In this document: positions 17,925-28,144 of the stretch, in pieces
How the letters are laid out: each line of letters begins with the position of its first letter
Numbering within the stretch: position 1 is the first letter of the stretch
Assembly: GCA_025450635.1 (NCBI GenBank)
Contig: JANWHA010000002.1
Span: 1 to 60,016, forward strand
Length of the DNA stretch: 60,016 nt
Direction: 5' to 3'
Source: Croceibacterium sp.
GTDB lineage: Bacteria; Pseudomonadota; Alphaproteobacteria; Sphingomonadales; Sphingomonadaceae
The notes under the pieces: model-generated
The model's input: only the letters and a program-made list of their open reading frames with translations
Told to the model about the DNA's origin: nothing
The model's database searches: none
Translations under genes and position numbers: made by a program

Positions 17925-18913
17925 GTTCCTCCCGCGCCCGCGTCGAGCACGATCTTGCCGATGTGTTCACCGGCCTCCATCCGCCGATGGGCGGCGGGGG
18001 CATCGGCCAGCGCAAACTCGCTGTCCATTTCCGGGCGTAACTGGCCCTGTTCGACCAGCGGCCAGACGGTCCGCGCGATCTCGTCGGCGAGCGCAGCCTT
18101 GAACGCATCGGAGCGGGCGCGCATCGTCGAGCCGGTGATCGTCTGACGCTTGACCATCAGCCCGGCCATGTTGATCGTCGCCTGGGCCCCGCCGAGGACG
18201 GCGATCGTCACCAGCCGGCCATTGACCCCGAGGCAATCGAGGTTGCGCTGGGTATAATCGCCCGCGACCATATCGAGCGCGAGCTCGGCGCCCCTGCCGC
18301 CGGTCAATGCCAGCACCTCCGCCACGAAATCGTGCGTCTTGTAGTTGATCGCGTGGTCGGCGCCGATCTCTCGCGCCGCCTCGCACTTGCCGTCGCTGCC
18401 GCAAGTGACGATAGTCGTCAGCCCGAACAGCTTTGCCAGTTTGATCGCCATCGTGCCGATGCCGCTGGTGCCGCCGTGGATCAGCAGTGTCTCGCCCTCG
18501 CGGGCAAAGCCGCGCTCGAACACGTTGTGCCACACGGTGAACAGCGTTTCCGGCATTGCCGCCGCCTCGGCCAGCGAGAGCCCGTCGGGCACCGGCAGGC
18601 AATGCTCTGCAGCGGCCAGGCAGTATTCGGCGTAGCCACCGCCGGTCACCAGCGCGCAGACCCTGCGCCCGAGCAACTCGCTCGGAACGGCCTCGCCGAT
18701 CGCCACCACCTCGCCCGCGATCTCGAGCCCTGGAATCGGTGACGCCCCTTCCGGCGGCGGATAGCGCCCCATCCGCTGCAGCACGTCCGGCCGGTTGACC
18801 CCCGCAAACGCGACGCGGACCAGCACTTGTCCTCGGCGCGGCGATGGAACCTCGCAGGTGACGGGCTGCAAGGCCTCAGGGCCGCCGGGCTGGGCGATGG
18901 CTATGGCGGTCAT
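17921..18913 (-). CDS. NAD(P)H-quinone oxidoreductase, zinc-independent MDR family
   Basis: 330 aa from ATG 18913, where the protein aligns with family N-termini (MTAIAIAQPGGPEAL); ATG 18934 would add seven residues and sits just after the upstream stop. It has the GroES-like fold with RPDVLQRMGRYPPPEGASPIPGLEIAGEV, then the cofactor domain GGTSGIGTMAIKLAKLFG. The zinc-binding cysteines of alcohol dehydrogenases are absent, so the PIG3/QOR-type NADPH:quinone reductase group is the best fit. It overlaps the NTF2-like gene by 4 nt. Confidence 0.9.
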   Translation of the reverse strand: MTAIAIAQPGGPEALQPVTCEVPSPRRGQVLVRVAFAGVNRPDVLQRMGRYPPPEGASPIPGLEIAGEVVAIGEAVPSELLGRRVCALVTGGGYAEYCLAAAEHCLPVPDGLSLAEAAAMPETLFTVWHNVFERGFAREGETLLIHGGTSGIGTMAIKLAKLFGLTTIVTCGSDGKCEAAREIGADHAINYKTHDFVAEVLALTGGRGAELALDMVAGDYTQRNLDCLGVNGRLVTIAVLGGAQATINMAGLMVKRQTITGSTMRARSDAFKAALADEIARTVWPLVEQGQLRPEMDSEFALADAPAAHRRMEAGEHIGKIVLDAGAGGT

Positions 18914-18935
18914 GGTGTGCGGCGGGCCATCCATC

Positions 18936-20972
18936 TCAATCGCTCATCTTGGACGGCGGGAGAGCTTTGTCCAGCGCCCGATCGAACGAGGGTTCGAATG
19001 CGGGCATCACGAACACCGAGAGGTGGTTGTCGTCGAAATAGGCGGGCTTGCCGCCGAGGCGAAACGAGCATCGCGCGCGATCGCACATCAGGGCCGAGGG
19101 CCGGACGATCGTGACCTTTGGTTCAAGCGTGCCGAGCCACTGTTCGAGCGGGGCGAAGCGCGCGTCGTAAGCGCCTCGCGATTGTGCAAGCGGGGTTTCG
19201 ATATGGCCACGGAACGCAAGCTCCCGCGCCGCCACGCTGGTGCTGTTATAGCCCGGCCAGGGAGTGGGACCGACCAGGATCACATGCTTGCCGGCGCGAG
19301 CGAACCGGTCGAGCGTCTGTTGAACCGCCGCGAGGTACTGCGGCCAGCTGGGGGCCGGGACCCGACGCCCGGACGCGTCGACGAGCCGGATGTCGCGCGG
19401 CCAGGTCGAGCCGATGATGACCACCCTCGCATCGGGTAGCCGCGCCACCGCTTCGATCGCGTTTCGCATCAGGGCGATGCATTCGTGCGAGGTGTTGAAG
19501 GCGGTGATCGGCAGGCAGCCCCCGGTCGACACCATCTGGCCCTTCAAGCCACGCCGCGCGAGGATCGGCTCGACGGCCGGCGCATACATCTCGGCATGGG
19601 AATTGCCGAACAGAACGACGTCCGCCCGGGAAGCATTCTTGCCGGGCGCGCCGATCAGGCAGCCGTTGATCCCGCCGAATGGAACACGGTCGGCCGACGG
19701 ACACTGGAAGCGCACGCTCATGGCCGCGTCATAATCCAGGACCTGTTGCGGGAATCGGCCCGGCGCGCCGCGTGTCGCAAGAAGGAACGCAGCCGCTGCG
19801 GCAACGGCGCCGCCTAACGTAACGACAATCGTCAAAACGCGTGGGGTAGGCATGCGGTGGCTGCGGAATGGCCGCTCGACGTAGCGCCACGACAACGCCG
19901 CCAGCGCGCCGGTCAGCGCGAGCATGGCGATCAACTCTCCCGCGGTGGGTTCGCGAATGAGGAAATAGCGGCCGAGGACGTAGACCGGCCAGTGCCAGAG
20001 ATAGAGCGAGTACGAGGCCAGGCCCGTGGCGACCAGCCGCTTGGCGCCCAGCAGACCGGCAACGGCATTGTCACGTTGGCCGAGCCGGATGAGGAGGGTG
20101 GTCGCGGCGCAGGCGAACGTCGGCGGCGGCAAGGGCGTGTAGCTCAGCGGCTTAAGCAATATCAGCGACGCAAGAAGCAGGGCGAACGCCGCCGCACTCA
20201 ACACCGCTCGCACGCGCGAGCCGTCAGTGCCCGGCGTTTCCCGCAGCAACGCCACGCCGGCGCCGAGGCCGAGCTCCCACGCCCGCGCAGGCAGCAGGTA
20301 GAAAGCGGCAACTCCCACGTCCCAGGCGTTCATCCTTAGTGGATTGGACAGGACAACGCTCGTGTTGAGGGCCGCCGCGGCCGTCGCCAGCGCGAAAGAG
20401 ATGGCGGTGATGGTCAAAATGCCGGCGAAGGTGAACCTGCGGCCCCCGAGCTTCATCAGGAGCCAGACCAGGATCGGGAACAGGATGTAGAATTGCTCCT
20501 CTATCCCGAGCGACCAGGTGTGGAGCAGCGGCTTCGTGATGCCATCGCTGGAGAAGTAAGCGATTCCGTCGCGCCAGAAATAGACGTTCGACAGAAACGC
20601 CAGCGTAGCGACGACGCTCTTGGCGTAGGCGGTTGCGTCGACCGGCAGGTAGATCAGCCACACGAAAACGGTGGTGGCGGCCATCATGACCAGCAGCGCC
20701 GGCATGATGCGCCGCACGCGGCGGTCGTAGAACCGGAGGATGGAATAGTCGCCGGCCTCGTTCTCGCGCACCAGGATGCGCGTGATGAGAAAGCCGGAAA
20801 TGACGAAAAACACGTCGACGCCGAGAAAGCCGCCCGGCAGCGCTTGTCCCCAGAAATGGTACAGGATGACGGCGACGACGGCGATCGCCCGCAAGCCGTC
20901 GATGTCGCTCCGATAACGCGGGCGATAGCCCTCCACGGGATCGACCGGCCGGGCTGGCGGAAACTCCCCCAT
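18936..20972 (-). CDS. OafA/YrhL-type membrane acyltransferase with C-terminal SGNH domain
   Basis: 678 aa from ATG 20972 (the track's start is a TTG two codons earlier). The N-terminal acyltransferase-3 domain (about 20-365) has DIDGLRAIAVVAVILYHF, GGFLGVDVFFVISGFLITRIL, RRVRRIMPALLVMM and about ten membrane helices, including HTWSLGIEEQFYILFPIL. The C-terminal SGNH-type domain (about 420-678) has VVLFGNSHAEMYAP and a late FDDNHLS catalytic pair. Such fusions O-acetylate LPS, peptidoglycan or exopolysaccharide at the periplasmic face. One nucleotide or so separates it from the quinone oxidoreductase gene, so it heads the five-gene unit although its role looks different. Confidence 0.9.
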   Translation of the reverse strand: MGEFPPARPVDPVEGYRPRYRSDIDGLRAIAVVAVILYHFWGQALPGGFLGVDVFFVISGFLITRILVRENEAGDYSILRFYDRRVRRIMPALLVMMAATTVFVWLIYLPVDATAYAKSVVATLAFLSNVYFWRDGIAYFSSDGITKPLLHTWSLGIEEQFYILFPILVWLLMKLGGRRFTFAGILTITAISFALATAAAALNTSVVLSNPLRMNAWDVGVAAFYLLPARAWELGLGAGVALLRETPGTDGSRVRAVLSAAAFALLLASLILLKPLSYTPLPPPTFACAATTLLIRLGQRDNAVAGLLGAKRLVATGLASYSLYLWHWPVYVLGRYFLIREPTAGELIAMLALTGALAALSWRYVERPFRSHRMPTPRVLTIVVTLGGAVAAAAAFLLATRGAPGRFPQQVLDYDAAMSVRFQCPSADRVPFGGINGCLIGAPGKNASRADVVLFGNSHAEMYAPAVEPILARRGLKGQMVSTGGCLPITAFNTSHECIALMRNAIEAVARLPDARVVIIGSTWPRDIRLVDASGRRVPAPSWPQYLAAVQQTLDRFARAGKHVILVGPTPWPGYNSTSVAARELAFRGHIETPLAQSRGAYDARFAPLEQWLGTLEPKVTIVRPSALMCDRARCSFRLGGKPAYFDDNHLSVFVMPAFEPSFDRALDKALPPSKMSD

Positions 20973-21030
20973 TTGCAAGCCCGTCCCGTTACCCCAAAGC
21001 CACGATCGACAACCTTAGTGGCCGCCCCCA

Positions 21031-21059
21031 TTGACAGCAAGCGCGGCCAGAATCATCCT
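21031..21059 (+). promoter_or_regulatory. sigma70-like promoter for the DUF1192 gene
   Basis: TTGACA (21031-21036), a 17-nt spacer and CATCCT (21054-21059). The expected start point falls about at the ATG of the next gene (21066), and no Shine-Dalgarno is present, which would give a leaderless mRNA. The -35 is perfect and the -10 is weak. Confidence 0.45.
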
Positions 21060-21065
21060 GCCCTG

Positions 21066-21272
21066 ATGGACGAGGAGGAGCTTCCGCGCCCGCGCGGCGA
21101 CGCCGCCAGCCTGCTGGCGAAGGAAAGCCTCGACACGTACTCCCAGGACGAGCTGATGGAGCGCGTCGCCCAGCTCGAAGCCGAGATCGCCCGGGTCAAG
21201 GCGCACCATGCCAAGGCGGCGAACCATCGCCAGGCGGCCGACGCGCTGTTTCGCCCGCGCGGGAGCGACTGA
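21066..21272 (+). CDS. DUF1192 family small protein
   Basis: 68 aa, hidden inside a longer shadow ORF in the track. The start ATG 21066 gives MDEEELPRPRGDAASLL, the N-terminus typical of DUF1192 proteins of alphaproteobacteria, followed by LDTYSQDELMERVAQLEAEIARVKAHHAKA, a predicted coiled coil, and ADALFRPRG. Function unknown; probably a small cytoplasmic adaptor. It is divergent from the acyltransferase and precedes clpA, with a strong hairpin directly after its stop. Confidence 0.88.
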   Translation: MDEEELPRPRGDAASLLAKESLDTYSQDELMERVAQLEAEIARVKAHHAKAANHRQAADALFRPRGSD

Positions 21273-21273
21273 T

Positions 21274-21309
21274 GGGACGCGCCCCTCGCATTCGAACCGG
21301 GGCGCGCCC
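21274..21309 (+). terminator. strong GC hairpin directly after DUF1192 stop
   Basis: CGCGCCCC (21278-21285) pairs with GGGGCGCG (21299-21306), extended by GGG/CCC across a one-base bulge, with a 13-nt loop. The arms begin one base after the stop codon. There is no T-run downstream, so Rho-independent termination is uncertain; it could also protect the short message from 3' decay. Confidence 0.5.
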
Positions 21310-21410
21310 ATATTGCTGTTGCCGGACTACGGCATTCCACGGTGGTTCATCGCCGCTTTGCCAAAGTCTCAACCATTGGATCGTATCACTACCCGCTTGG
21401 ACACCTGATC

Positions 21411-23774
<2,364 letters not shown>

Positions 23775-23795
23775 CCGCTGCCTGGCGGTCCAGCC

Positions 23796-25544
23796 TTGGC
23801 GAGACTGACCGCCTGCTCGGCGCTGGCCGCTGTGGCGCTGGCGGGGGCCAGCCCGGGGGGCGCGGCCGACCTGGCCAGGCAAGCACCGCTCGCGCCTCGC
23901 ACCGCGCAGTCGGATCTTCCCCTTACGCCCGCCCAACAGGCCACCGACCTGCCGTACCTGGCGTTGTCGATTACGGTTGATCCGTCAGCCAGGAGCATCG
24001 CGGGCGAGGCGCGTTACCGCGTCCAGGCGCGCGCGCCGCTCGCGCAAGTGCAATTCGACCTCGATCCGCGCTTCGCCATTTCTCGTGTGTCGGTCGATGG
24101 GCAGCCGACGACGAGAGACCGTTGGAACAACGATGGCGGACTGCTGACGATCGACCTGCCTGCGACGCTCTCCGCCGGGCGCTCGGCCGAGATCACGATT
24201 GCCTATTCGGGCACACCGTTCGTCGCTCCGAAGGCGCCATGGGATGGCGGCTTCGTGTGGAGCAAGACCGCCGAGGGCCAGCCGTGGACCGCCACGGCGG
24301 TGCAAGGTGAGGGCTGCGACCTGTTCTGGCCGTGCATCGACAATCCGACCAAGCGCGTCGCCGTGCTCGATCTGGCGGTAAAAGTTCCCGAGCCGTTGGT
24401 CGAAGCCGGCAACGGCAAGCTGATCGGCGTCGAGCATGAGGGCGGTTGGGCGACCTGGCGCTGGCGCGCGAAATATCCGCAGGGCTATGGGGTGACGCTG
24501 CAGATCGCCCCCTATCAGCTCGCGGAAACGACTTACGCGAGCCGCTATGGCAACACGATCCCGCTGAAGTTCTGGTACCTGCCGGGACACGAGCAAGGCG
24601 CTCGCCGCTTGCTCGGCGAGCTGGCGAGCTTCCTCGATTTTTTCGAGAGCACCGTCGGCCCTTACCCGTGGGGCGACGAGAAGGCCGGAATCGCCGAGAC
24701 CCCGCACGAAGGCATGGAGCACCAGACGATCAACGCCTACGGCAACGGGTTCAAGCTGGCGCCCGAAGGCTACGACTGGCTGATGAACCACGAGTTCAGC
24801 CACGAGTGGTTCGCCAACCAGGAGACGGACCGCAGCGACAGTGAGATGTGGCTGCACGAGGGCTTCGCCATGTACATGCAGCCGCTGTACCTACGGTGGA
24901 AGGGCGGCGAAATGCTCTACGACGAGACGCTGTGGGACTACCGCAAGAAGATCCACGCGAGGGTGCCGCTCGTCCCGCCCGCCGGAGGGCCGAGCCCGAG
25001 CTATCTCGACGAACGCACCGGGTGGGGCGATGACATCTATTACAAGGGCGCATGGATCCTGCACACGCTGCGCGAGCAGATCGGCGACAAGGCTTTCGAC
25101 GAGACGCTGCGGCGCTTCGTCTACGGCCGCGACGACCCGCGCCCCGGAAACTTCAACCCGTTGCTTCGCACCAGTCGGGACTACGAACGGATCGTCGACC
25201 AGGTGACCGGGCGCGACTGGCGCTGGTTCTTCGACGCCTACCTAGACCGCGGCCCGCTGCCCGCGCTCGAGGCGAAGCGCGACGGATCGACCCTGCGCCT
25301 GTCCTGGCGAACCGAAGCGAAGGAACCGTTCGTGATGCCGGTTGAGGTCGAGGTCGCCGGCAAAGTGGTGACGGTGGCGATGCGCGGCGGCAAGGGCGTC
25401 GTCCGCCTCCCCTCGCCCCGCGCGCACGTCGTGCTCGATCCTGACGCGCGCGTGCTGCGTTATGACCCGGCGATCGCCGAGTGGCAGAGGCAGGAGGAAG
25501 ACAAGCGCAAAGACGCGGCCGCCGCGGCCAAGAGCAAGAGCTGA
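23796..25544 (+). CDS. M1 family metallopeptidase, exported
   Basis: 582 aa. Start is TTG 23796, since no ATG or GTG is near; it lies 21 nt after the ClpA stop in the same frame. A signal peptide (ARLTACSALAAVALAGASPGGA) is followed by the M1 N-domain and the gluzincin core with HEFSHEWFANQ and the third ligand 18 residues later in WLHEGFAMYM. The exopeptidase motif reads GMEHQTINAYG, with His where aminopeptidase N has Asn. The C-terminus is a charged Lys/Ala tail. Likely a periplasmic aminopeptidase. It converges on the HTH regulator. Confidence 0.9.
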   Translation: MARLTACSALAAVALAGASPGGAADLARQAPLAPRTAQSDLPLTPAQQATDLPYLALSITVDPSARSIAGEARYRVQARAPLAQVQFDLDPRFAISRVSVDGQPTTRDRWNNDGGLLTIDLPATLSAGRSAEITIAYSGTPFVAPKAPWDGGFVWSKTAEGQPWTATAVQGEGCDLFWPCIDNPTKRVAVLDLAVKVPEPLVEAGNGKLIGVEHEGGWATWRWRAKYPQGYGVTLQIAPYQLAETTYASRYGNTIPLKFWYLPGHEQGARRLLGELASFLDFFESTVGPYPWGDEKAGIAETPHEGMEHQTINAYGNGFKLAPEGYDWLMNHEFSHEWFANQETDRSDSEMWLHEGFAMYMQPLYLRWKGGEMLYDETLWDYRKKIHARVPLVPPAGGPSPSYLDERTGWGDDIYYKGAWILHTLREQIGDKAFDETLRRFVYGRDDPRPGNFNPLLRTSRDYERIVDQVTGRDWRWFFDAYLDRGPLPALEAKRDGSTLRLSWRTEAKEPFVMPVEVEVAGKVVTVAMRGGKGVVRLPSPRAHVVLDPDARVLRYDPAIAEWQRQEEDKRKDAAAAAKSKS

Positions 25545-25554
25545 GGCGGCCGCT

Positions 25555-26184
25555 TCAATCGCGCGCTTGCGGCGTACCGAAGGCGAAGCGGCACGATCGT
25601 TCGCCCCGCGCCATGCAGCGGCGGTGCTCGACCGCGCGGCCCGACAGCTTTTCCAATAAGGCGAGGTCGACCGCGCAGACGGCCGGATCGCCCATCGCGA
25701 GATCGTGGAAGACGCAGTTGTGCGCCTCGATCTCGTGCTCTTCGCCGGCGATGTGCGCCTCATAGCCCAGCTCGCGCATCAGCGCGGCGATGTCGGCGAC
25801 CGCGACCTCGCCCCGCGGGGCCAGTTCTCGGGCGATCTGCTGGCCGATGCGGGCGAGCGCCTCGGGCAGCGCCTGGGGTCCGAGAAAGTGCGCCAGCTCG
25901 GCGATCAGCTTGCGCGCCAGGAGCGCGTATTGACGCGGAAACAGCGCCTCGCCCGAGGCGCTGAGCTGGAAGCCCTGCGATGGCCGGCCGCGGGTCGAAA
26001 TCTGCGCGGCGCGTTCGACCAGCCCGTCGCGCTCCAGCGAATTAACATGCAGATGAGTCGCGTTGCGCGAAATGCCAAGCTGCCCGGCGAGCGCCGGGAT
26101 CGACATCGGGGCCGGCGCGTGCAGCAGCAGCGACAGGATCCGCTCGCGCGTGCCGCCGGGCAAGGTTCCAGGAGCGCTGTCCAT
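25555..26184 (-). CDS. HTH transcriptional regulator with C-terminal four-cysteine sensor domain (SufR-like)
   Basis: 209 aa from ATG 26184 (the track's TTG 26220 is less likely). The N-terminal winged HTH (about 8-80) reads TRERILSLLLHAPAPMSIPALAGQLGISRNATHLHVNSLERDGLVERA in pieces typical of ArsR/DeoR-like repressors, with the wing RGRPSQGFQLS. The C-terminal domain has the only four cysteines of the protein, spaced C-x12-C-x19-C-x7-C (NCVFHDLA, AVCAVD, RRCMAR, RSCRF). That resembles the SufR type Fe-S binding repressors, with different spacing. It diverges from a small membrane-protein gene; an inverted repeat in the gap is a plausible operator. Ligand and targets are inferred. Confidence 0.82.
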   Translation of the reverse strand: MDSAPGTLPGGTRERILSLLLHAPAPMSIPALAGQLGISRNATHLHVNSLERDGLVERAAQISTRGRPSQGFQLSASGEALFPRQYALLARKLIAELAHFLGPQALPEALARIGQQIARELAPRGEVAVADIAALMRELGYEAHIAGEEHEIEAHNCVFHDLAMGDPAVCAVDLALLEKLSGRAVEHRRCMARGERSCRFAFGTPQARD

Positions 26185-26215
26185 AGTGGCCGAACCTAGG
26201 CTTCTCGGCGGCTTT

Positions 26216-26251
26216 TTCAACTTTGTAATCTTCTATATTGACAAACTTGAA
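26216..26251. promoter_or_regulatory. inverted-repeat operator candidate between regulator and membrane genes
   Basis: TTCAACTTTGT (26216-26226) and ACAAACTTGAA (26241-26251) match as an inverted repeat in 10 of 11 positions, with a 14-nt AT-rich spacer. It contains a perfect -35 hexamer TTGACA (26238-26243) reading toward the + strand gene; the -10 partner is weak. The local AT content stands out from the flanks. Position between divergent genes suggests autoregulation by the adjacent HTH protein. Confidence 0.6.
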
Positions 26252-26301
26252 CCCTCCGCGCATGACCACGGCACCAACCGTTTTTCACAGGGAGGAAAAC
26301 G

Positions 26302-26655
26302 ATGTTGCAAGGAGCCGTGATAGTTTTCGCCATCGGTGCGCTGGGCGGGCTGGGGCTGGCGAGTTTCGTGCTGCGCGGGCAGTTGGCGATGTGGCCGCTG
26401 TCGATCCTCCACGCCCTGCTCGGCGCGACCGGGCTGGTGCTGACCGCGCTGGTGCTGTTCGGCGGGTCCGGGCGGGTCCCGGCTCACACCGGGTTGGCCC
26501 TGCTGCTGCTGGTGATCGCGGCGCTCGGCGGGTTCTTCCTCGCGTCCTACCACGTGCGCAAGGTGCCCGGGCCCAAGCCGGTGGTGCTGGTCCACGCGGC
26601 GGTCGCGGTGATCGGCGTGGTCCTGCTCGCGGGCGGCGCCTTCCGCCTGTTCTAG
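26302..26655 (+). CDS. small four-helix membrane protein, unknown function
   Basis: 117 aa from ATG 26302 with GGAGG Shine-Dalgarno. Four hydrophobic helices cover nearly the whole length (VIVFAIGALGGLGLASFVL; LSILHALLGATGLVLTALVLF; LALLLLVIAALGGFFLASYHV; VVLVHAAVAVIGVVLLAGGAF). Helices 2 and 4 each carry a histidine at a similar position (ILHALLG, LVHAAVA), which might bind a heme or metal, but that is speculation. It is divergent from the cysteine-bearing regulator and precedes the DUF2231 gene by 10 nt, so those two are likely co-transcribed. Confidence 0.75.
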   Translation: MLQGAVIVFAIGALGGLGLASFVLRGQLAMWPLSILHALLGATGLVLTALVLFGGSGRVPAHTGLALLLLVIAALGGFFLASYHVRKVPGPKPVVLVHAAVAVIGVVLLAGGAFRLF

Positions 26656-26665
26656 ACGCTCGCTT

Positions 26666-27103
26666 GTGTTCGCCCATCCGCTTCATCCGGCCGTTGTCCA
26701 TTTCCCCTTCGGGCTGCTGCTGACATCGACGATCGTCGATCTGGGATATCTCGCCGGCCTGTGGCCGGAGACGCATTACGCCGCCTGGCTGATGGCGTCG
26801 GGCCTCGTGGCGGCCGTGGTCGCGGTCGCGGCGGGCGTGTTCGATTTTCGGCGGCTGACCGAGACGCAAGTCCCTTACGCCGTGCGCCACATGGGGACGA
26901 TGGCGGTCGCGGTCCTCGGCTACGGGGTAGCCCTTTACCTGCGGCGTGAGAGCTTGACCGCGGCCGCCGAGCCGTCGGCGGCGAGCCTTGGAATCGCCAT
27001 CGCCAGCGCGCTGGTCCTCGCGGTCGGCGGCTGGCTCGGCGGCGAGCTGGTCTATCGCTACGGCGCCGGTCGCGTCGAACCGAAGGCACCGCCGCACGGA
27101 TAA
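26666..27103 (+). CDS. DUF2231 family membrane protein
   Basis: 145 aa starting at GTG 26666. It opens with FAHPLHPAVVHFPFGLLL, the histidine-rich signature of DUF2231 proteins, and has four membrane helices with the third following RHMGTMAVAVLGYGVALYL. Such proteins are often found with redox or cytochrome genes and may bind heme through conserved His residues; this is inference. It is in the same unit as the four-helix protein and sits 37 nt before the exonuclease gene. Confidence 0.8.
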   Translation: MFAHPLHPAVVHFPFGLLLTSTIVDLGYLAGLWPETHYAAWLMASGLVAAVVAVAAGVFDFRRLTETQVPYAVRHMGTMAVAVLGYGVALYLRRESLTAAAEPSAASLGIAIASALVLAVGGWLGGELVYRYGAGRVEPKAPPHG

Positions 27104-27139
27104 GTGGAACTGGCGGCGATTGCCGGCCATTCTAGCGCC

Positions 27140-28144
27140 ATGCCCGCGCCCTTCGCATGGATTCGCGCCGAGCCGCACGGCATCCATGTCGCGCCGGCCG
27201 ACTGCTGGATCGACCCCTCGCAACCGGTCGAACGGGCGCGGGTCACCCACGGCCACGGCGATCACGCGCGGGGCGGACATGGACAGACGGTGGCCACACC
27301 CGCGACGCTGGCGATCATGGAGTTGCGCTACGCGACTCGCGACGGCGCCACGCCAGTCGAATACGGCGAGACGATCCGCCTCCCGGGAGGCGTCGAGGCG
27401 ACTTACATCCCCGCCGGCCACGTGCTCGGCTCGGCGCAGATCCTGCTCGAGCATGCCGGCGAGCGGGTGATCGTCACCGGCGACTACAAGCGCCGGGCCG
27501 ATCCGACGTGCCCGCCGTTCGAGGTCACTCCGTGCGACGTGTTCATCACCGAAGCGACTTTCGGGTTGCCGGTGTTCTGCCATCCGCCGGTCGGCCAGGA
27601 GATCGCCAAGCTGCTGAAGGCGCTGCGCGATCATGCGGATCGCTGCGTGCTCGTCGGGGCATACGCGCTCGGCAAGGCCCAGCGGTTGATCGCCGAGCTG
27701 CGCGGCGCCGGTCATCACGAACCGATCTATCTGCATGGGGCGATGGAGCGGATGTGCCGGCTGTACGAAGAGTTCGGCGTCGATCTCGGCGATTTGCGGC
27801 TCGTGTCCGACCATTCGAAGGACGATCTGCGCGGCGCCATCGTGATCTGTCCGCCCGGCGCGTTGAATGACCGCTGGAGCCGGCGCCTGCCGGATCCGAT
27901 CACCGCGATGGCCAGCGGCTGGATGCGGGTGCGCCAGCGCGCCCGCCAGCGCAACGTCGAGCTGCCGCTGGTCATTTCCGATCACGCCGATTGGGGGGAG
28001 CTGACTCGCACGATCGAGGACGTGAACCCGGCGGAGACCTGGATCACTCACGGCCGCGAGGAAGCGCTGCTGCGTTGGTGTCAGCTTCACCAGCGCCGCG
28101 CCCGCGCGCTGGCGCTCGCGGGCTATGAGGACGAGGACGATTAG
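27140..28144 (+). CDS. ligase-associated DNA exonuclease (metallo-beta-lactamase/beta-CASP-like)
   Basis: 334 aa from ATG 27140 (GTG 27104 gives 12 more residues of unlikely sequence). The metallo-hydrolase motif is THGHGDHARGG (HxHxDH), followed by IPAGHVLGSAQILLEH, VTGDYKRR, EATFG and the C-terminal ISDHADW and TWITHGREEALLRW. This matches the mRNA 3'-end-processing-like exonuclease that accompanies bacterial LigB/LigC-type ATP ligases. The downstream ligase starts immediately after its stop, indicating one operon for DNA repair. Confidence 0.9.
   Translation: MPAPFAWIRAEPHGIHVAPADCWIDPSQPVERARVTHGHGDHARGGHGQTVATPATLAIMELRYATRDGATPVEYGETIRLPGGVEATYIPAGHVLGSAQILLEHAGERVIVTGDYKRRADPTCPPFEVTPCDVFITEATFGLPVFCHPPVGQEIAKLLKALRDHADRCVLVGAYALGKAQRLIAELRGAGHHEPIYLHGAMERMCRLYEEFGVDLGDLRLVSDHSKDDLRGAIVICPPGALNDRWSRRLPDPITAMASGWMRVRQRARQRNVELPLVISDHADWGELTRTIEDVNPAETWITHGREEALLRWCQLHQRRARALALAGYEDEDD

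Noticed and set aside
21286-21309. TTCGAACC in a GC hairpin, resembling a tRNA T-arm
   Set aside because: No acceptor, D or anticodon arms around it; it is the loop of a post-stop hairpin.
26285-28090. 601-aa minus-strand ORF opposite the membrane proteins and exonuclease
   Set aside because: No family motif; plus-strand genes have Shine-Dalgarno, hydrophobic helices and a metallo-hydrolase motif.
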